Positions 53,216 through 62,507 of a stretch of DNA of 64,000 nt are shown in pieces; position 1 is the first letter of the stretch, and each line of letters opens with the position of its first letter. Position numbers and translations under genes: made by a program. The DNA comes from Tissierellales bacterium (lineage in GTDB: Bacteria; Bacillota; Clostridia; Tissierellales; Sedimentibacteraceae): NCBI GenBank assembly GCA_018433765.1, contig JAHDQO010000004.1:390700-454699 (forward strand). The letters are read 5' to 3'. Under the pieces are notes generated by a model. The model saw nothing but the letters and a program-made list of their open reading frames with translations, was not told the DNA's origin and did no database searches.

Positions 53216-53992
53216 TTGTCCGGTAGGGTGATAAAAAACTATCAGATTAGTGTAGGAACACCTTTAAAAGTTAATGTTGAAGATGTTAATAAAAAGAATA
53301 CTAATGATGATGTACATAATATAAATGAAGATTCTTTAAAAAAACTATCCAAAATTCAAGTCGACAAATTTATCGAAGAAGCTAAGATTAAAGCTGAAGG
53401 ATTGCTCGATCAAGCTCATAAAGAAGTTGAAACAATACTTAATACTGCTAACCAAGAAGCTGTTAAATTAAAAAATGAAGCTAAACAAGAAGCTACTCAA
53501 ATAGGCTATCAAGAAGGATTTAATAAAGGTTATGAAGACTCAAAAAATAAACATTTATACTTAATTGAAGAAGTTGAGGATTTAAAACAAGATACAATCA
53601 AAGAATGCAAAAAGTATATGGAATCAATTGAAAGTGAAATCATTAAAATGGTTATGGAAATTTCTAAAAAAGTAATTAATGATAAAATTACAAATGATAA
53701 AGATGAAATTTTAGAAATGGTAAAACAATCAATTGAAAAATGCTGTAATAATGAGCAAATTACTGTAAGAGTTTCTTATCAAGATTATGATTATATCTAT
53801 GAAAATAGAGATAAGCTAATATCTAGTATTGAAGGACTTGAAAAACTTGAAATAGTTAAAGAAGAATCTTTGGAATTAGGAAGCTGTATTATTGAATCAT
53901 CCTATGGAATTATAGATTCTAGTGTTAATAAAAAACTAAAAAGAGTTGAAGATTCATTTTATAATATTATAGCAGGAAATAAAGAAAATTGA
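53216..53992 (+). CDS. fliH: flagellar export regulator FliH
   Basis: The 258-residue protein has a long Glu/Lys/Ala coiled coil (about 50-160: DQAHKEVETILNTANQEAVK) and a C-terminal ATPase-binding part (KLEIVKEESLELGSCIIESS then YGIIDSSVNKKLKRVEDSF), as in FliH/V-ATPase E-subunit-like proteins. It holds the FliI ATPase at the export gate. The start is TTG 53216 after AGAGGAGATGAAC. It is the first gene behind the second riboswitch; in most relatives it follows fliG. Confidence 0.9.
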   Translation: MSGRVIKNYQISVGTPLKVNVEDVNKKNTNDDVHNINEDSLKKLSKIQVDKFIEEAKIKAEGLLDQAHKEVETILNTANQEAVKLKNEAKQEATQIGYQEGFNKGYEDSKNKHLYLIEEVEDLKQDTIKECKKYMESIESEIIKMVMEISKKVINDKITNDKDEILEMVKQSIEKCCNNEQITVRVSYQDYDYIYENRDKLISSIEGLEKLEIVKEESLELGSCIIESSYGIIDSSVNKKLKRVEDSFYNIIAGNKEN

Positions 53993-54115
53993 GAAATGAG
54001 AAACTAGTAACTTTGTAGTTTTATTCATACATAATTTTTATAATAAATTTTCATTAGAAAATTTAAACCATTAACTATTATTAATTTTCAACTATCAATT
54101 ATTAATTGTTTTATG
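53993..54115. repeat. mosaic foldback repeat, copy 10 (fliH-fliI gap)
   Basis: GAGAAATGAGAAACTAGTAAC, a decayed GTTTTAT hairpin, AAATTTTC-ATTA-GAAAATTT (about 54046-54065) and CCATTAACTATTATTAATTT. This is a shorter, more degenerate copy. Confidence 0.6.
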
Positions 54116-54128
54116 CGGAGGGGTAAGT

Positions 54129-55439
54129 TTGGATATAAATTTTGACAAATATTATAATATTCTAGACAAATCTGACTTTCTCGAGTATAGAGGAAAAGTA
54201 ACCAAAGTAGTTGGTTTAACAATACAATCTAAAGGTCCTGAAATTAATATTGGCGATTTGTGTAAAATACATTCTTCAAATGGAACTGAAGGAATCAATG
54301 CTGAAGTTGTAGGTTTTAATGAAAACAATATGCTTTTAATGCCTTTAGGAGATATGAAAGGTATAGGTGTTGGCAATAACGTAGTTTCATCTAGAGAAGT
54401 TTTAAAAGTAGGTGTTGGAGACAATCTAACTGGAAGAGTACTTGATGGTTTAGGAAATCCTATAGATAATAAGGGACCTATAAACATTAGAAGCTTTTAT
54501 CCAGTAGAGAATTCAGCTCCTCATCCTTTAGAAAGAAAAAGAATAACAGAGCCTTTACCTTTGGGTGTAAAAGCCATAGATGGACTTTTAACAGTAGGTA
54601 AAGGACAAAGAGTTGGAATATTTGCAGGAAGTGGTGTTGGCAAAAGTACGTTAATAGGTATGATAGCTAGAAATACAAAAGCAGATGTTAATGTTATGGC
54701 TTTAATAGGCGAAAGAGGTAGAGAAGTAAAGGAATTTATTGAAAGGGATTTAGGAGAAGAAGGATTAAAACGTTCAGTGGTAGTTGTCGCTACATCTGAC
54801 CAACCAGCATTAATAAGATTAAAGGGTGCTTTTGTTGCTACTGCAATAGCTGAGTATTTTAGGGATCAGGGTAAAGATGTTTTGCTAATGATGGATTCTT
54901 TAACGAGGTTTGCAATGGCACAAAGAGAAATTGGGTTAGCAATTGGTGAACCCCCTGTATCGAGAGGATATACACCATCAGTTTTTGGTGTTATGCCAAA
55001 ATTATTGGAAAGGTCAGGAAATTCAGATCAAGGATCAATAACAGGTCTATATACTGTACTCGTTGATGGAGATGATATGAGTGAACCTGTTACAGATGCT
55101 GCAAGGGGTATATTAGATGGGCATATAGTCTTATCTAGAAAATTGGCTAATAAGAACCAATATCCAGCAATTGATGTTCTTGGAAGTATAAGTAGAGTTA
55201 TGAGTGATATAGTTACTGATAAGCATAAGCATACTGCTGCAAATATAAGAAAGGCACTTGCTACTTATCGTGACTCAGAAGATTTAATTAATATTGGTGC
55301 ATATGTCAAAGGCAGTAATGCTAAGATTGATTATGCAATTGATGTTATAGACAATATTTTAGAATTTATTGAGCAGGAAGTTAATCAGAGTTTTTCATAT
55401 GATGATGTTCTAAATTTACTTGAAAGGATTTTAGATTAA
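54129..55439 (+). CDS. fliI: flagellum-specific export ATPase FliI
   Basis: The 436-residue protein is an F1-beta-like ATPase with Walker A GSGVGKST (167-174, K172), the family stretch PLPLGVKAIDGLLTVGKGQR and Walker B VLLMMDSLTRFAMAQREIGL. It unloads chaperones and drives entry of export substrates. The start is TTG 54129 behind GGAGGGGTAAGT. fliJ begins 1 base after its stop. Confidence 0.96.
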   Translation: MDINFDKYYNILDKSDFLEYRGKVTKVVGLTIQSKGPEINIGDLCKIHSSNGTEGINAEVVGFNENNMLLMPLGDMKGIGVGNNVVSSREVLKVGVGDNLTGRVLDGLGNPIDNKGPINIRSFYPVENSAPHPLERKRITEPLPLGVKAIDGLLTVGKGQRVGIFAGSGVGKSTLIGMIARNTKADVNVMALIGERGREVKEFIERDLGEEGLKRSVVVVATSDQPALIRLKGAFVATAIAEYFRDQGKDVLLMMDSLTRFAMAQREIGLAIGEPPVSRGYTPSVFGVMPKLLERSGNSDQGSITGLYTVLVDGDDMSEPVTDAARGILDGHIVLSRKLANKNQYPAIDVLGSISRVMSDIVTDKHKHTAANIRKALATYRDSEDLINIGAYVKGSNAKIDYAIDVIDNILEFIEQEVNQSFSYDDVLNLLERILD

Positions 55440-55440
55440 T

Positions 55441-55881
55441 ATGAAGAAGTATAACTTTAAACTTCAAACCTTATTAAATATTAAAGAGCAAATGGAAAAC
55501 AGCATCAAAAATGAACTTGGAGCAGAAATAACTCATCTTAATAAAGAAAAAAAATTGTTAGATAGTTATATAGTAAAAAAGGATTTATATGTTAAAGATT
55601 CAGTTGATAAAAATACTGGTATAATTAATATAAGTCAAGTAATTTTATATAACAATTATATTAAAGGGTTGTGCCAAGAAATTAAAGATCAGAAAAATTG
55701 TGTACAAGAAACACAGTGTAACGTTGAAAAAATAAGGGAAAGGCTTATTGTTACAAGTAAAGAAAAGCAGATCTTACAAAAATTAGATGAGAAGCAGTTT
55801 GAAGATTTTAAATACAATAGCATAATTGAAGAGCAGAAAATAAATGATGAAATTTTGAGTTTTAAACATAGTAAAAAATAA
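55441..55881 (+). CDS. fliJ: flagellar export protein FliJ
   Basis: The 146-residue protein is almost entirely an antiparallel coiled coil (FKLQTLLNIKEQMENSIKNE; QKLDEKQFEDFKYNSIIEEQ), the FliJ pattern. It links FliI to FlhA. ATG 55441 abuts fliI, and its ribosome site lies in the fliI 3' end (GAAAGGATT). Confidence 0.85.
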   Translation: MKKYNFKLQTLLNIKEQMENSIKNELGAEITHLNKEKKLLDSYIVKKDLYVKDSVDKNTGIINISQVILYNNYIKGLCQEIKDQKNCVQETQCNVEKIRERLIVTSKEKQILQKLDEKQFEDFKYNSIIEEQKINDEILSFKHSKK

Positions 55882-55909
55882 ATGCCTTACCAATAGGGGG
55901 TGTCATTAT

Positions 55910-56893
55910 TTGAGTGATATTTTGTCACAAAATGAAATTGATGAGCTATTGAATGCACTTAATACTGGCGAACTAGATGTTGAGAACATGGAAAATGATA
56001 ATGAAGATAAAAAAATAAAAAATTATGATTTTAAAAGACCTAGTAAATTCGCTAAAGAGCATATAAGAAAAATAAATATTATTCATGATAATTATGCTAA
56101 ATTGATGAGTAATTTTTTAACAGGATATTTAAGGACAATGGTTCAAATAGAAGTAACAAATGTAGAAACACTTACTTATAGTGATTTTAATAATTCAATA
56201 CCATTTCCGGCAGTATTGTCAATAATTGAGATGCATCCTCTAAGCGGCTCAATAGTATTTGAAATGGAATCAAAAATAGCATATACATTGATAGACAGGA
56301 TACTTGGAGGGCGTGAGGATATAAAAGTAAAATCAAAGGACTTTACTGAAATTGAACTTGCGATTATTGAAAGGATAAATAAACAAATTATTAATTTAAT
56401 GAAAGAACCTTGGGAAAATGTAATTTCTATAAGGCCAACACTTGAAAGAATAGAAACAAATTCTCAGTTTGCTCAAATTATATCTCCTAATGAAATGGTT
56501 GCATTAGTTACATGTAGTGTTAAGATAGGAGATATAAAAGGAATGATAAATATATGTATACCATATTTGGTAGTTGAACCAATTATACCTAAGTTGAGCA
56601 CTAAGTTTGAATTTAGAACAATTGAAAGAGAAATAAAACCAGAAATAAAGAAACAAATAGAACATAGAATACAAGAAACGAAAGTTCCTTTAAAAGCAAT
56701 TTTAGGACGAGCATCGGTTACAGTTAATGAAATAGCTGATTTACAAATAGGTGATGTTGTTCCTCTTAATACAAGTATGAGCGGTCGACTAGATGTAATG
56801 GTAGGAAATTTGTTAAAATTTCATGCAAAACCAGGTGTTCACAAAAAGAAATACTCTTTAAAAATTACTGACGTTGTGAGAGAGGAGGATTAG
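55910..56893 (+). CDS. fliM: flagellar motor switch protein FliM
   Basis: The 327-residue protein has the N-terminal CheY-P-binding peptide (ILSQNEIDELLNAL), the CheC-like middle domain (about 50-235: NYAKLMSNFLTGYLRTMVQI) and a C-terminal SpoA domain (VPLKAILGRASVTVNEIADL). It is the C-ring subunit that binds phosphorylated CheY. The start is TTG 55910 after AATAGGGGGTGTC. fliY starts 1 base after its stop. Confidence 0.95.
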   Translation: MSDILSQNEIDELLNALNTGELDVENMENDNEDKKIKNYDFKRPSKFAKEHIRKINIIHDNYAKLMSNFLTGYLRTMVQIEVTNVETLTYSDFNNSIPFPAVLSIIEMHPLSGSIVFEMESKIAYTLIDRILGGREDIKVKSKDFTEIELAIIERINKQIINLMKEPWENVISIRPTLERIETNSQFAQIISPNEMVALVTCSVKIGDIKGMINICIPYLVVEPIIPKLSTKFEFRTIEREIKPEIKKQIEHRIQETKVPLKAILGRASVTVNEIADLQIGDVVPLNTSMSGRLDVMVGNLLKFHAKPGVHKKKYSLKITDVVREED

Positions 56894-56894
56894 G

Positions 56895-57992
56895 ATGGGC
56901 GATATTTTATCTCAAGAAGAAGTTGATGCTTTGCTAAAAGGAACATCAAATGAGCAGCAAAAGAGTTCTTCATTAACCGACCACGAAATTGATGCATTGG
57001 GTGAAATAGGTAATATAAGTATGGGTACATCTGCTACTACATTATTTACATTATTAGGTCAAAAAGTACTGATAACTACACCTAGAGTTCGTGTAACAAA
57101 TTGGAAAGAAATTTCTGATGAATGTCCGACACCTGTCGTAGTAATACAAGTAGAATATACTGAAGGTTTGTCAGGTAGTAATGTTCTAATTTTACAGGAA
57201 AAGGATGCAAAAATTATTACTGATTTAATGATGGGAGGACAGGGTACTAATATAGAAGGAGAATTAAATGATCTGCACTTAAGTGCTATTAGCGAAGCAA
57301 TGAATCAGATGGTTGGCTCATCTTCTACATCTTTGTCTTCTATATTGAAAAAGCGTATTGATATTTCACCACCTAAAGCTTTTAGTATTCTGCTTAGTGT
57401 TGATAAGACAGATGGTATACTTGATGGTACAGATTCAAATGACGTATTAGTAAAAACATCTTTTAGAATGACTGTAGGAGATATAATAGACAGCGAAATA
57501 ATGCAGATTATGCCATTAGCATTTGCTAAAGAACTTGTAAAAGGATTATTAGACTCTCAAAGCAGTGAACAAGCTGAAGACAGTGCGAAAGTAGAGCAAC
57601 AGCCTAGTAAAGAAACTGTGAATGATGTGTCTGATAATACAAGTGTAGAGAAAACTATTAAACCACAGCAAGCTGTGCAAGCTCATGCAGACGTACATCC
57701 TGTCAAATTTGATAATTTTGAGGATGACAAAATAGTTGTTGAAAAGAAAAATATTGGTATGATTATGGATGTACCTTTAGAAGTAACTGTGGAGCTTGGC
57801 AGGACTAATAAAGCAATTAAAGATATATTAGAATTTGGCCCCGGTTCTGTGGTAGAACTTGATAAACTTGCTGGTGAACCAGTAGATGTTTTAGTTAATG
57901 GGAAAAACATAGCAAAGGGTGAAGTAGTTGTTATTGATGAGAGTTTTGGAGTTAGAATAACAGATATAATTCATCCTTCAAAAAGGATATAA
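56895..57992 (+). CDS. fliY: flagellar motor switch phosphatase FliY
   Basis: The 365-residue fusion has a FliM-like N-terminal peptide (DILSQEEVDALLKG) and a CheC-type phosphatase domain (about 28-215) with both E-x-x-N motifs (ALGEIGNISMGTSATTLFTL; AISEAMNQMVGSSSTSLSSI). After a disordered linker comes a C-terminal FliN/SpoA domain (VPLEVTVELGRTNKAIKDIL). It is the Gram-positive counterpart of FliN that also hydrolyses CheY-P at the switch. ATG 56895 follows GAGAGGAGGATTAGG. Confidence 0.95.
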   Translation: MGDILSQEEVDALLKGTSNEQQKSSSLTDHEIDALGEIGNISMGTSATTLFTLLGQKVLITTPRVRVTNWKEISDECPTPVVVIQVEYTEGLSGSNVLILQEKDAKIITDLMMGGQGTNIEGELNDLHLSAISEAMNQMVGSSSTSLSSILKKRIDISPPKAFSILLSVDKTDGILDGTDSNDVLVKTSFRMTVGDIIDSEIMQIMPLAFAKELVKGLLDSQSSEQAEDSAKVEQQPSKETVNDVSDNTSVEKTIKPQQAVQAHADVHPVKFDNFEDDKIVVEKKNIGMIMDVPLEVTVELGRTNKAIKDILEFGPGSVVELDKLAGEPVDVLVNGKNIAKGEVVVIDESFGVRITDIIHPSKRI

Positions 57993-58046
57993 TTTTTAAT
58001 AAAGCCTAATATTAGGAAGTTAAATAAATAGTAAGGAGAAAAAACA

Positions 58047-58409
58047 ATGGCGAAGACTATTCTTATTGTTGATGATGCAGCTTTTATGCGTATGATGATT
58101 AAAGACATTCTCACAAAAAACGGCTATAATGTTGTTGGTGAGGCTGAAAATGGAGGCAAAGCAGTTGAAAAATATAAGGAATTATCTCCAGATTTAGTTA
58201 TCATGGATATTACTATGCCTGAAGTAGATGGAATACAGGCATTAAAAGAAATAAAACAATATAATGCCGATTCACAAATAATAATGTGCTCAGCGATGGG
58301 ACAGCAGGCTATGGTAATTGAGGCAATCCAAGCAGGTGCAAAAGATTTTATTGTGAAACCTTTCCAAGCTGATAGAGTTATTGAAGCTGTAAAAAAGGTA
58401 ATTGGATAG
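58047..58409 (+). CDS. cheY: chemotaxis response regulator CheY
   Basis: The 120-residue single receiver domain has acidic residues D9/D10, phospho-acceptor D54 (LVIMDITMPEVDG), a conserved Ser in CSAMG and Lys104 in FIVKPF. Phosphorylated by CheA and read by FliM; FliY and CheC would dephosphorylate it. ATG 58047 follows AGTAAGGAGAAAAAACA. Confidence 0.96.
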   Translation: MAKTILIVDDAAFMRMMIKDILTKNGYNVVGEAENGGKAVEKYKELSPDLVIMDITMPEVDGIQALKEIKQYNADSQIIMCSAMGQQAMVIEAIQAGAKDFIVKPFQADRVIEAVKKVIG

Positions 58410-58418
58410 TTTATAAGT

Positions 58419-58449
58419 AGCAGTCAAACATTGTTATGTATAGACTGCT
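58419..58449 (+). other. hairpin between cheY and cheA
   Basis: AGCAGTC (58419-58425) pairs with GACTGCT (58443-58449), then TCTTGTAATT. It may give partial termination or 3'-end protection after cheY, whose product is needed in excess over CheA. Confidence 0.45.
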
Positions 58450-58518
58450 TCTTGTAATTATTGTACATAAATATTTCTATGTATAATTACATGATGGTTG
58501 CAAAGGGGGCACAAAACT

Positions 58519-60558
58519 ATGGATGTTAATCAATACCTAGATATTTTTATTGAAGAAACTAGAGAAAATTTATTAATTTTAAATAACAGCTTATTACAAT
58601 TAGAAAAAGAACCGGAAGATAAAGCTACTTTGAATGAAATCTTTAGAGTAGCGCATACATTAAAAGGGATGTCAGGGACTATGGGATTTACAAAGATGCA
58701 GAGTCTTACCCATGATATGGAAAATGTACTTGATGCTTTAAGAAATGATGAAGTTTCTATTACTACGGAACTTGTAGATACTCTTTTCAAATGTCTCGAT
58801 GCTTTAGAAAATTATTTGAATGAAATAATAAATACAGGTTCAGAAGGTAGTGAAGAATTTTTAGATATAATAGAATCATTGAATAAAGTTCTTAATGTAG
58901 AAACTAAAGATAATGTACAAGAAGAAGTAAATGAAAATACTAATGAAAGTATGTTGACTACTTCTAATTTTGAATTAGATACATATGAAAAAAATGTTAT
59001 TGATAAAGCAATAGAAATGGACATGAATGTATTTAAATTGACGGTAGTTCTCAATGAAGGATGTTTGTTAAAAGCCGCTAGGTCATTTATTATTTTTCAG
59101 ACTTTGGAAAATCATTCTGACATTATACATTCACAACCAAAAATAGAAGATATAGAAGACGAAAAATTTGATTTTGAGTTTACTGTTGTTATTGTAACCT
59201 CTATGGAGGAAAGCGTTATAAAAAATGAAATTTGTTCTATATCAGAAGTGGAAAAAGTTTTTATATCACCTTTAGAAATTAATGATGCAGAGGCGTATGC
59301 AGCTATTACAGAAGATAAAGAAGCTAATCCTTCTAAAGATGAACAAAAGAAAACTGTTAAGAGCAAGAAAACAGGTGAAGTTAAAAAGAAAGCTGATAAA
59401 AAAGCAAAAACAGGAAAAACAGTAAGAGTTGAGATAGATAGACTTGATGTACTGCTTAATCTTGTAAGTGAGTTAATTATTCAAAAAACAAGATTAGAGG
59501 GAATAAAAGGTCTTGAAGACAATCAAGAATATAATGAAACATTAGAATATCTTAAAAGAATTACAACTAATCTACATGACGCAGTTATGAAAGTTAGAAT
59601 GGTACCAATTGAAACAGTTTTTAACCGATTCCCTAGAATGATAAGAGATATTTCTAAAGAGTTAAATAAGAAGATAGAATTTACAATGACAGGTGAAGAA
59701 ACAGAATTAGATAGAACTGTTATAGACGAAATAGGCGATCCTCTTATTCATCTTTTGAGAAACTCTATAGATCATGGAATTGAATCTGTAGATATAAGGA
59801 AAGAGCATAATAAGGACGAAGTTGGTAAAATATGTCTTAGAGCATATCAGGATGGCAATAATGTAGTAATAGAAGTAGAAGATGATGGTAATGGAATAGA
59901 TCTTGATAAAGTAAAAAATAAAGCAATTCAAAGAGAGTTAATAAGTGAAGAAGTTGCTAAAAGTTTATCAGACAAAGATATAATTGATTTTCTATTCAAA
60001 CCAAGTTTCAGTACTGCTGATAAAGTCACAGATTTGTCAGGCAGAGGAGTTGGTCTTGATGTAGTAAAAACTAAGATTGAGAATCTTGGAGGTATTATTG
60101 AAGTTGTTACTGAAAAAAATAAAGGAAGCCGTTTTATAATAAGGCTGCCACTAACTCTTGCAATAATTCAAGCGCTGCTTGTTTACATCGGGAGTGAAAC
60201 ATATGCAATTCAACTAAACTCAATTAATCAAATAATAAATATTACTACAGATGATATCAACATGGTTAATAAACAGGAAGTAATATTACTAAGAGATAAA
60301 GTTATACCTATTGTAAGATTAGAAGATGTGTTAGGTGTTGTTAGAGAAGAAGAAAAAGATGATAATCAATTAACTGTAGTTATTGCTAAGAAAGGTGATA
60401 AATTGTGCGGTTTTGTTGTTGATGGAATCATAGGTCAGCAGGAAATAGTACAAAAACCTCTTGGAAAAATTTTATCGGATATAAAAATAATTTCAAGTGC
60501 TACAATTCTAGGCGATGGAAATGTTGCTTTAATACTAGATGTTAATGTACTTATGTAA
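58519..60558 (+). CDS. cheA: chemotaxis histidine kinase CheA
   Basis: The start is ATG 58519 after AAAGGGGGCAC; TTG 58498 overlaps that site. The ~679-residue kinase has the HPt domain with phosphorylated H46 (VAHTLKGMSGTMGF), a P2 region (about 155-260), and a Lys-rich linker. The dimerisation domain (about 300-360), the ATPase with N, G1 and G2 boxes (LLRNSIDHGIE, VEDDGNGIDL, GRGVGLDVVK) and a C-terminal CheW-like domain follow. It passes phosphate to CheY and CheB. Confidence 0.96.
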   Translation: MDVNQYLDIFIEETRENLLILNNSLLQLEKEPEDKATLNEIFRVAHTLKGMSGTMGFTKMQSLTHDMENVLDALRNDEVSITTELVDTLFKCLDALENYLNEIINTGSEGSEEFLDIIESLNKVLNVETKDNVQEEVNENTNESMLTTSNFELDTYEKNVIDKAIEMDMNVFKLTVVLNEGCLLKAARSFIIFQTLENHSDIIHSQPKIEDIEDEKFDFEFTVVIVTSMEESVIKNEICSISEVEKVFISPLEINDAEAYAAITEDKEANPSKDEQKKTVKSKKTGEVKKKADKKAKTGKTVRVEIDRLDVLLNLVSELIIQKTRLEGIKGLEDNQEYNETLEYLKRITTNLHDAVMKVRMVPIETVFNRFPRMIRDISKELNKKIEFTMTGEETELDRTVIDEIGDPLIHLLRNSIDHGIESVDIRKEHNKDEVGKICLRAYQDGNNVVIEVEDDGNGIDLDKVKNKAIQRELISEEVAKSLSDKDIIDFLFKPSFSTADKVTDLSGRGVGLDVVKTKIENLGGIIEVVTEKNKGSRFIIRLPLTLAIIQALLVYIGSETYAIQLNSINQIINITTDDINMVNKQEVILLRDKVIPIVRLEDVLGVVREEEKDDNQLTVVIAKKGDKLCGFVVDGIIGQQEIVQKPLGKILSDIKIISSATILGDGNVALILDVNVLM

Positions 60559-60660
60559 ATAAGATAAAAAATAAAAGATAAAAGTTAAGAGTTAAAAGTT
60601 TTTGTAGTTTTACTGCGTAAAACAGATTTTATTAATTATCAACTATCAAATATCAATATT
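60559..60660. repeat. mosaic foldback repeat, copy 11 (cheA-cheW gap)
   Basis: AAGATAAAAGTTAAGAGTT words, hairpin GTTTTAC-TGC-GTAAAAC (60607-60623), then TTATCAACTATCAAATATC. This is a short copy lacking the second hairpin. Confidence 0.7.
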
Positions 60661-60676
60661 TAAGGTGGGTGTTAAT

Positions 60677-61132
60677 ATGGATCAGTCAACTGTTAGTGAT
60701 AAAATGAGAAAATACTTAATATTTAAGCTTGATGGAAATGAATATGGGATTGACATAACAAAAACAATTAAGATTATAGAAACAAAGATTAAAATAACTA
60801 GAGTCCCTAAAACACCTGAATATATTAAAGGAGTTATTAACTTAAGAGGAGAAATAATCCCAGTAATGGATTTGAGAAAAAGATTAGAACTTAGTGAATC
60901 TGATTTTACTAAAGAAACTGGGATAATAGTCTTAAAAATAGATGACATTTCAATAGGAATAATTGTTGATTCTGTTGAAGAAGTTTTAGAACTTTCAGAT
61001 TCTTCTATTGAGGGTATAGCAAACATTAGTACTGATATGTCTCTTGACTTTATATCAGGCGTTGGAAAAAAAGACGGAAGAATTATCACATTATTTAATT
61101 TAGAAAAAGTGCTAAATATAAATAAAGAATGA
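60677..61132 (+). CDS. cheW: chemotaxis coupling protein CheW (second copy)
   Basis: The start is ATG 60677, 7 bases after AAGGTGGG; a GTG at 60665 overlaps it. The ~152-residue CheW has TRVPKTPEYIKGVINLRGEI then IPVMDLRKRLEL. Its position after cheA suggests it is the main array coupling protein, with the copy at 48132 as a variant or receptor-specific partner. Confidence 0.93.
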   Translation: MDQSTVSDKMRKYLIFKLDGNEYGIDITKTIKIIETKIKITRVPKTPEYIKGVINLRGEIIPVMDLRKRLELSESDFTKETGIIVLKIDDISIGIIVDSVEEVLELSDSSIEGIANISTDMSLDFISGVGKKDGRIITLFNLEKVLNINKE

Positions 61133-61158
61133 TTACTAGTTTCTGTTGAAAGGAATGG

Positions 61159-61803
61159 ATGTTTATTATGAATAAAGATTTTAATAAGTTCAACAGCATG
61201 CATATGGATATTTTAAAAGAATTAGGCAATATTGGCGCCGGAAATGCTATAACTGCTTTGTCTAAAATGCTGAACAGAAAAATAGATATGAAAGTACCAA
61301 AAGCAAAAATTGTTGAGATCAAAGAAGTAAATGAAATATTAGGTGATCCTGAAAAACAAGTTGTTGGAATTTTACTTAAGATGTCGGGAGATATAAATGG
61401 TGATATACTATTTATATTAGAATATAAGAGTGCACATTTACTTATTAACATGTTGATGGGAAATAGTTGTGAGTTGGAAAATGAATTTACTGATATCGAA
61501 ATGTCTGCTTTAAAAGAAGTTGGAAATATATTGATAAGTTCTTACCTTACAGCTTTATCAAAATTAACAAATTTAAATATATTACCTTCAATACCTGATA
61601 TAGCTATTGATATGGCAGGAGCTGTAATAAGTTATCCAGCAATACAATTCGGAAAAATGGGTGATTCTGTATTATACATAGAAACAGAGTTTTCAGAAGG
61701 AGCTGAAAAAGTTATAGGAGATTTTTTATTAATACCTGATATAAAATCTTTTGATCTATTGCTTAAAACATTAGGAGTTCAAACATATGGAGAAAATAAT
61801 TAA
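61159..61803 (+). CDS. cheC: CheY-P phosphatase CheC
   Basis: The 214-residue protein has two CheC half-repeats with their E-x-x-N motifs: LKELGNIGAGNAITALSKML (near residue 20) and ALKEVGNILISSYLTALSKL (near 115). CheC removes phosphate from CheY and is stimulated by CheD. ATG 61159 lies 4 bases after AAAGGA; ATG 61168 is an alternative. cheD overlaps its last 17 bases. Confidence 0.95.
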   Translation: MFIMNKDFNKFNSMHMDILKELGNIGAGNAITALSKMLNRKIDMKVPKAKIVEIKEVNEILGDPEKQVVGILLKMSGDINGDILFILEYKSAHLLINMLMGNSCELENEFTDIEMSALKEVGNILISSYLTALSKLTNLNILPSIPDIAIDMAGAVISYPAIQFGKMGDSVLYIETEFSEGAEKVIGDFLLIPDIKSFDLLLKTLGVQTYGENN

Positions 61804-62272
61804 AGTAGGAATGGCAGATTTAAATATTGCAGCATATCCAGATAAATTGACAACTTTGGCATTAGGCTCTTGCGTAGGCGTAAATTTTTATGATAGAGTC
61901 AAGAAAAATATAGGTATGGCACATATAATGCTGCCTACTTGTTCGAGTACAATGAAAAAAACTAATATTGCAAAATATGCCGATACAGCTATAATTAAAT
62001 TGTTCAATAGTATGATTGAAATGGGAAGTTTAAAGAGAAATATTGTCGCTAAGATTGCTGGAGGAGCGCAGATGTTTGCATTTTCAAGCAATAATGAACT
62101 TATGAATATAGGTAAAAGAAATATAATTGCAGTAAAACAAAATCTTAAACAATTAAAAATACCCATTGTTGCTGATGATACTGGAGGAAATTATGCTCGA
62201 ACTATTGTCCTTTTTTCAGAAAATGGTGATTTGCAAATAAAAACAATTGGTCATGGTATAAAGATTATATAA
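61787..62272 (+). CDS. cheD: chemoreceptor glutamine deamidase CheD
   Basis: The 161-residue protein has the catalytic Cys29 (LALGSCVGVNFYD) and His46 (GMAHIMLP) of the CheD family. It deamidates receptor glutamines and binds CheC. The overlap with cheC implies coupled synthesis of the pair. The stop codon lies inside the terminator hairpin at 62249-62287. Confidence 0.95.
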   Translation: MEKIIKVGMADLNIAAYPDKLTTLALGSCVGVNFYDRVKKNIGMAHIMLPTCSSTMKKTNIAKYADTAIIKLFNSMIEMGSLKRNIVAKIAGGAQMFAFSSNNELMNIGKRNIIAVKQNLKQLKIPIVADDTGGNYARTIVLFSENGDLQIKTIGHGIKII

Positions 62273-62287
62273 CCATGATCTTTTTTT
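62249..62287 (+). terminator. terminator of the fliH-cheD operon
   Basis: GGTCATGGT (62249-62257) pairs with ACCATGATC (62272-62280) with one G-T pair, followed by T7. It overlaps the end of cheD. Confidence 0.8.
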
Positions 62288-62339
62288 ATATTATTTTTTT
62301 AGTTTTGTTGAAATATGTAGATAAAGATATATAATATTA

Positions 62340-62490
62340 AAATAAGATAAAAGTGAAAAGATAAAAGATAAAAGTTAAGGAGGTTTTTACTAGCGTAAAA
62401 ACAAAAATAAATTAGAAAAATTTTGTGTAAAAAATTTTTTCCATTAACTATTAACTATTAACTATTAAATATCAATTATCAACTGAATAA
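62340..62490. repeat. mosaic foldback repeat, copy 12 (before cinA)
   Basis: AAGATAAAAGTGAAAAGATA words, an 8-bp hairpin GTTTTTAC-TAGC-GTAAAAAC (62383-62402), an imperfect AAAAATTTTGTGTAAAAAATTTTTT, and an ATTAACTATTAACTATTAA run. The hairpin arm is one T/A pair longer than in other copies on both sides. Confidence 0.75.
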
Positions 62491-62507
62491 AAGGGAGGAG
62501 ACTAGAT

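Noticed and set aside
60682..61203. 173-residue antisense ORF opposite the second cheW
   Set aside because: The plus strand is an unambiguous CheW; the antisense frame has no family features.
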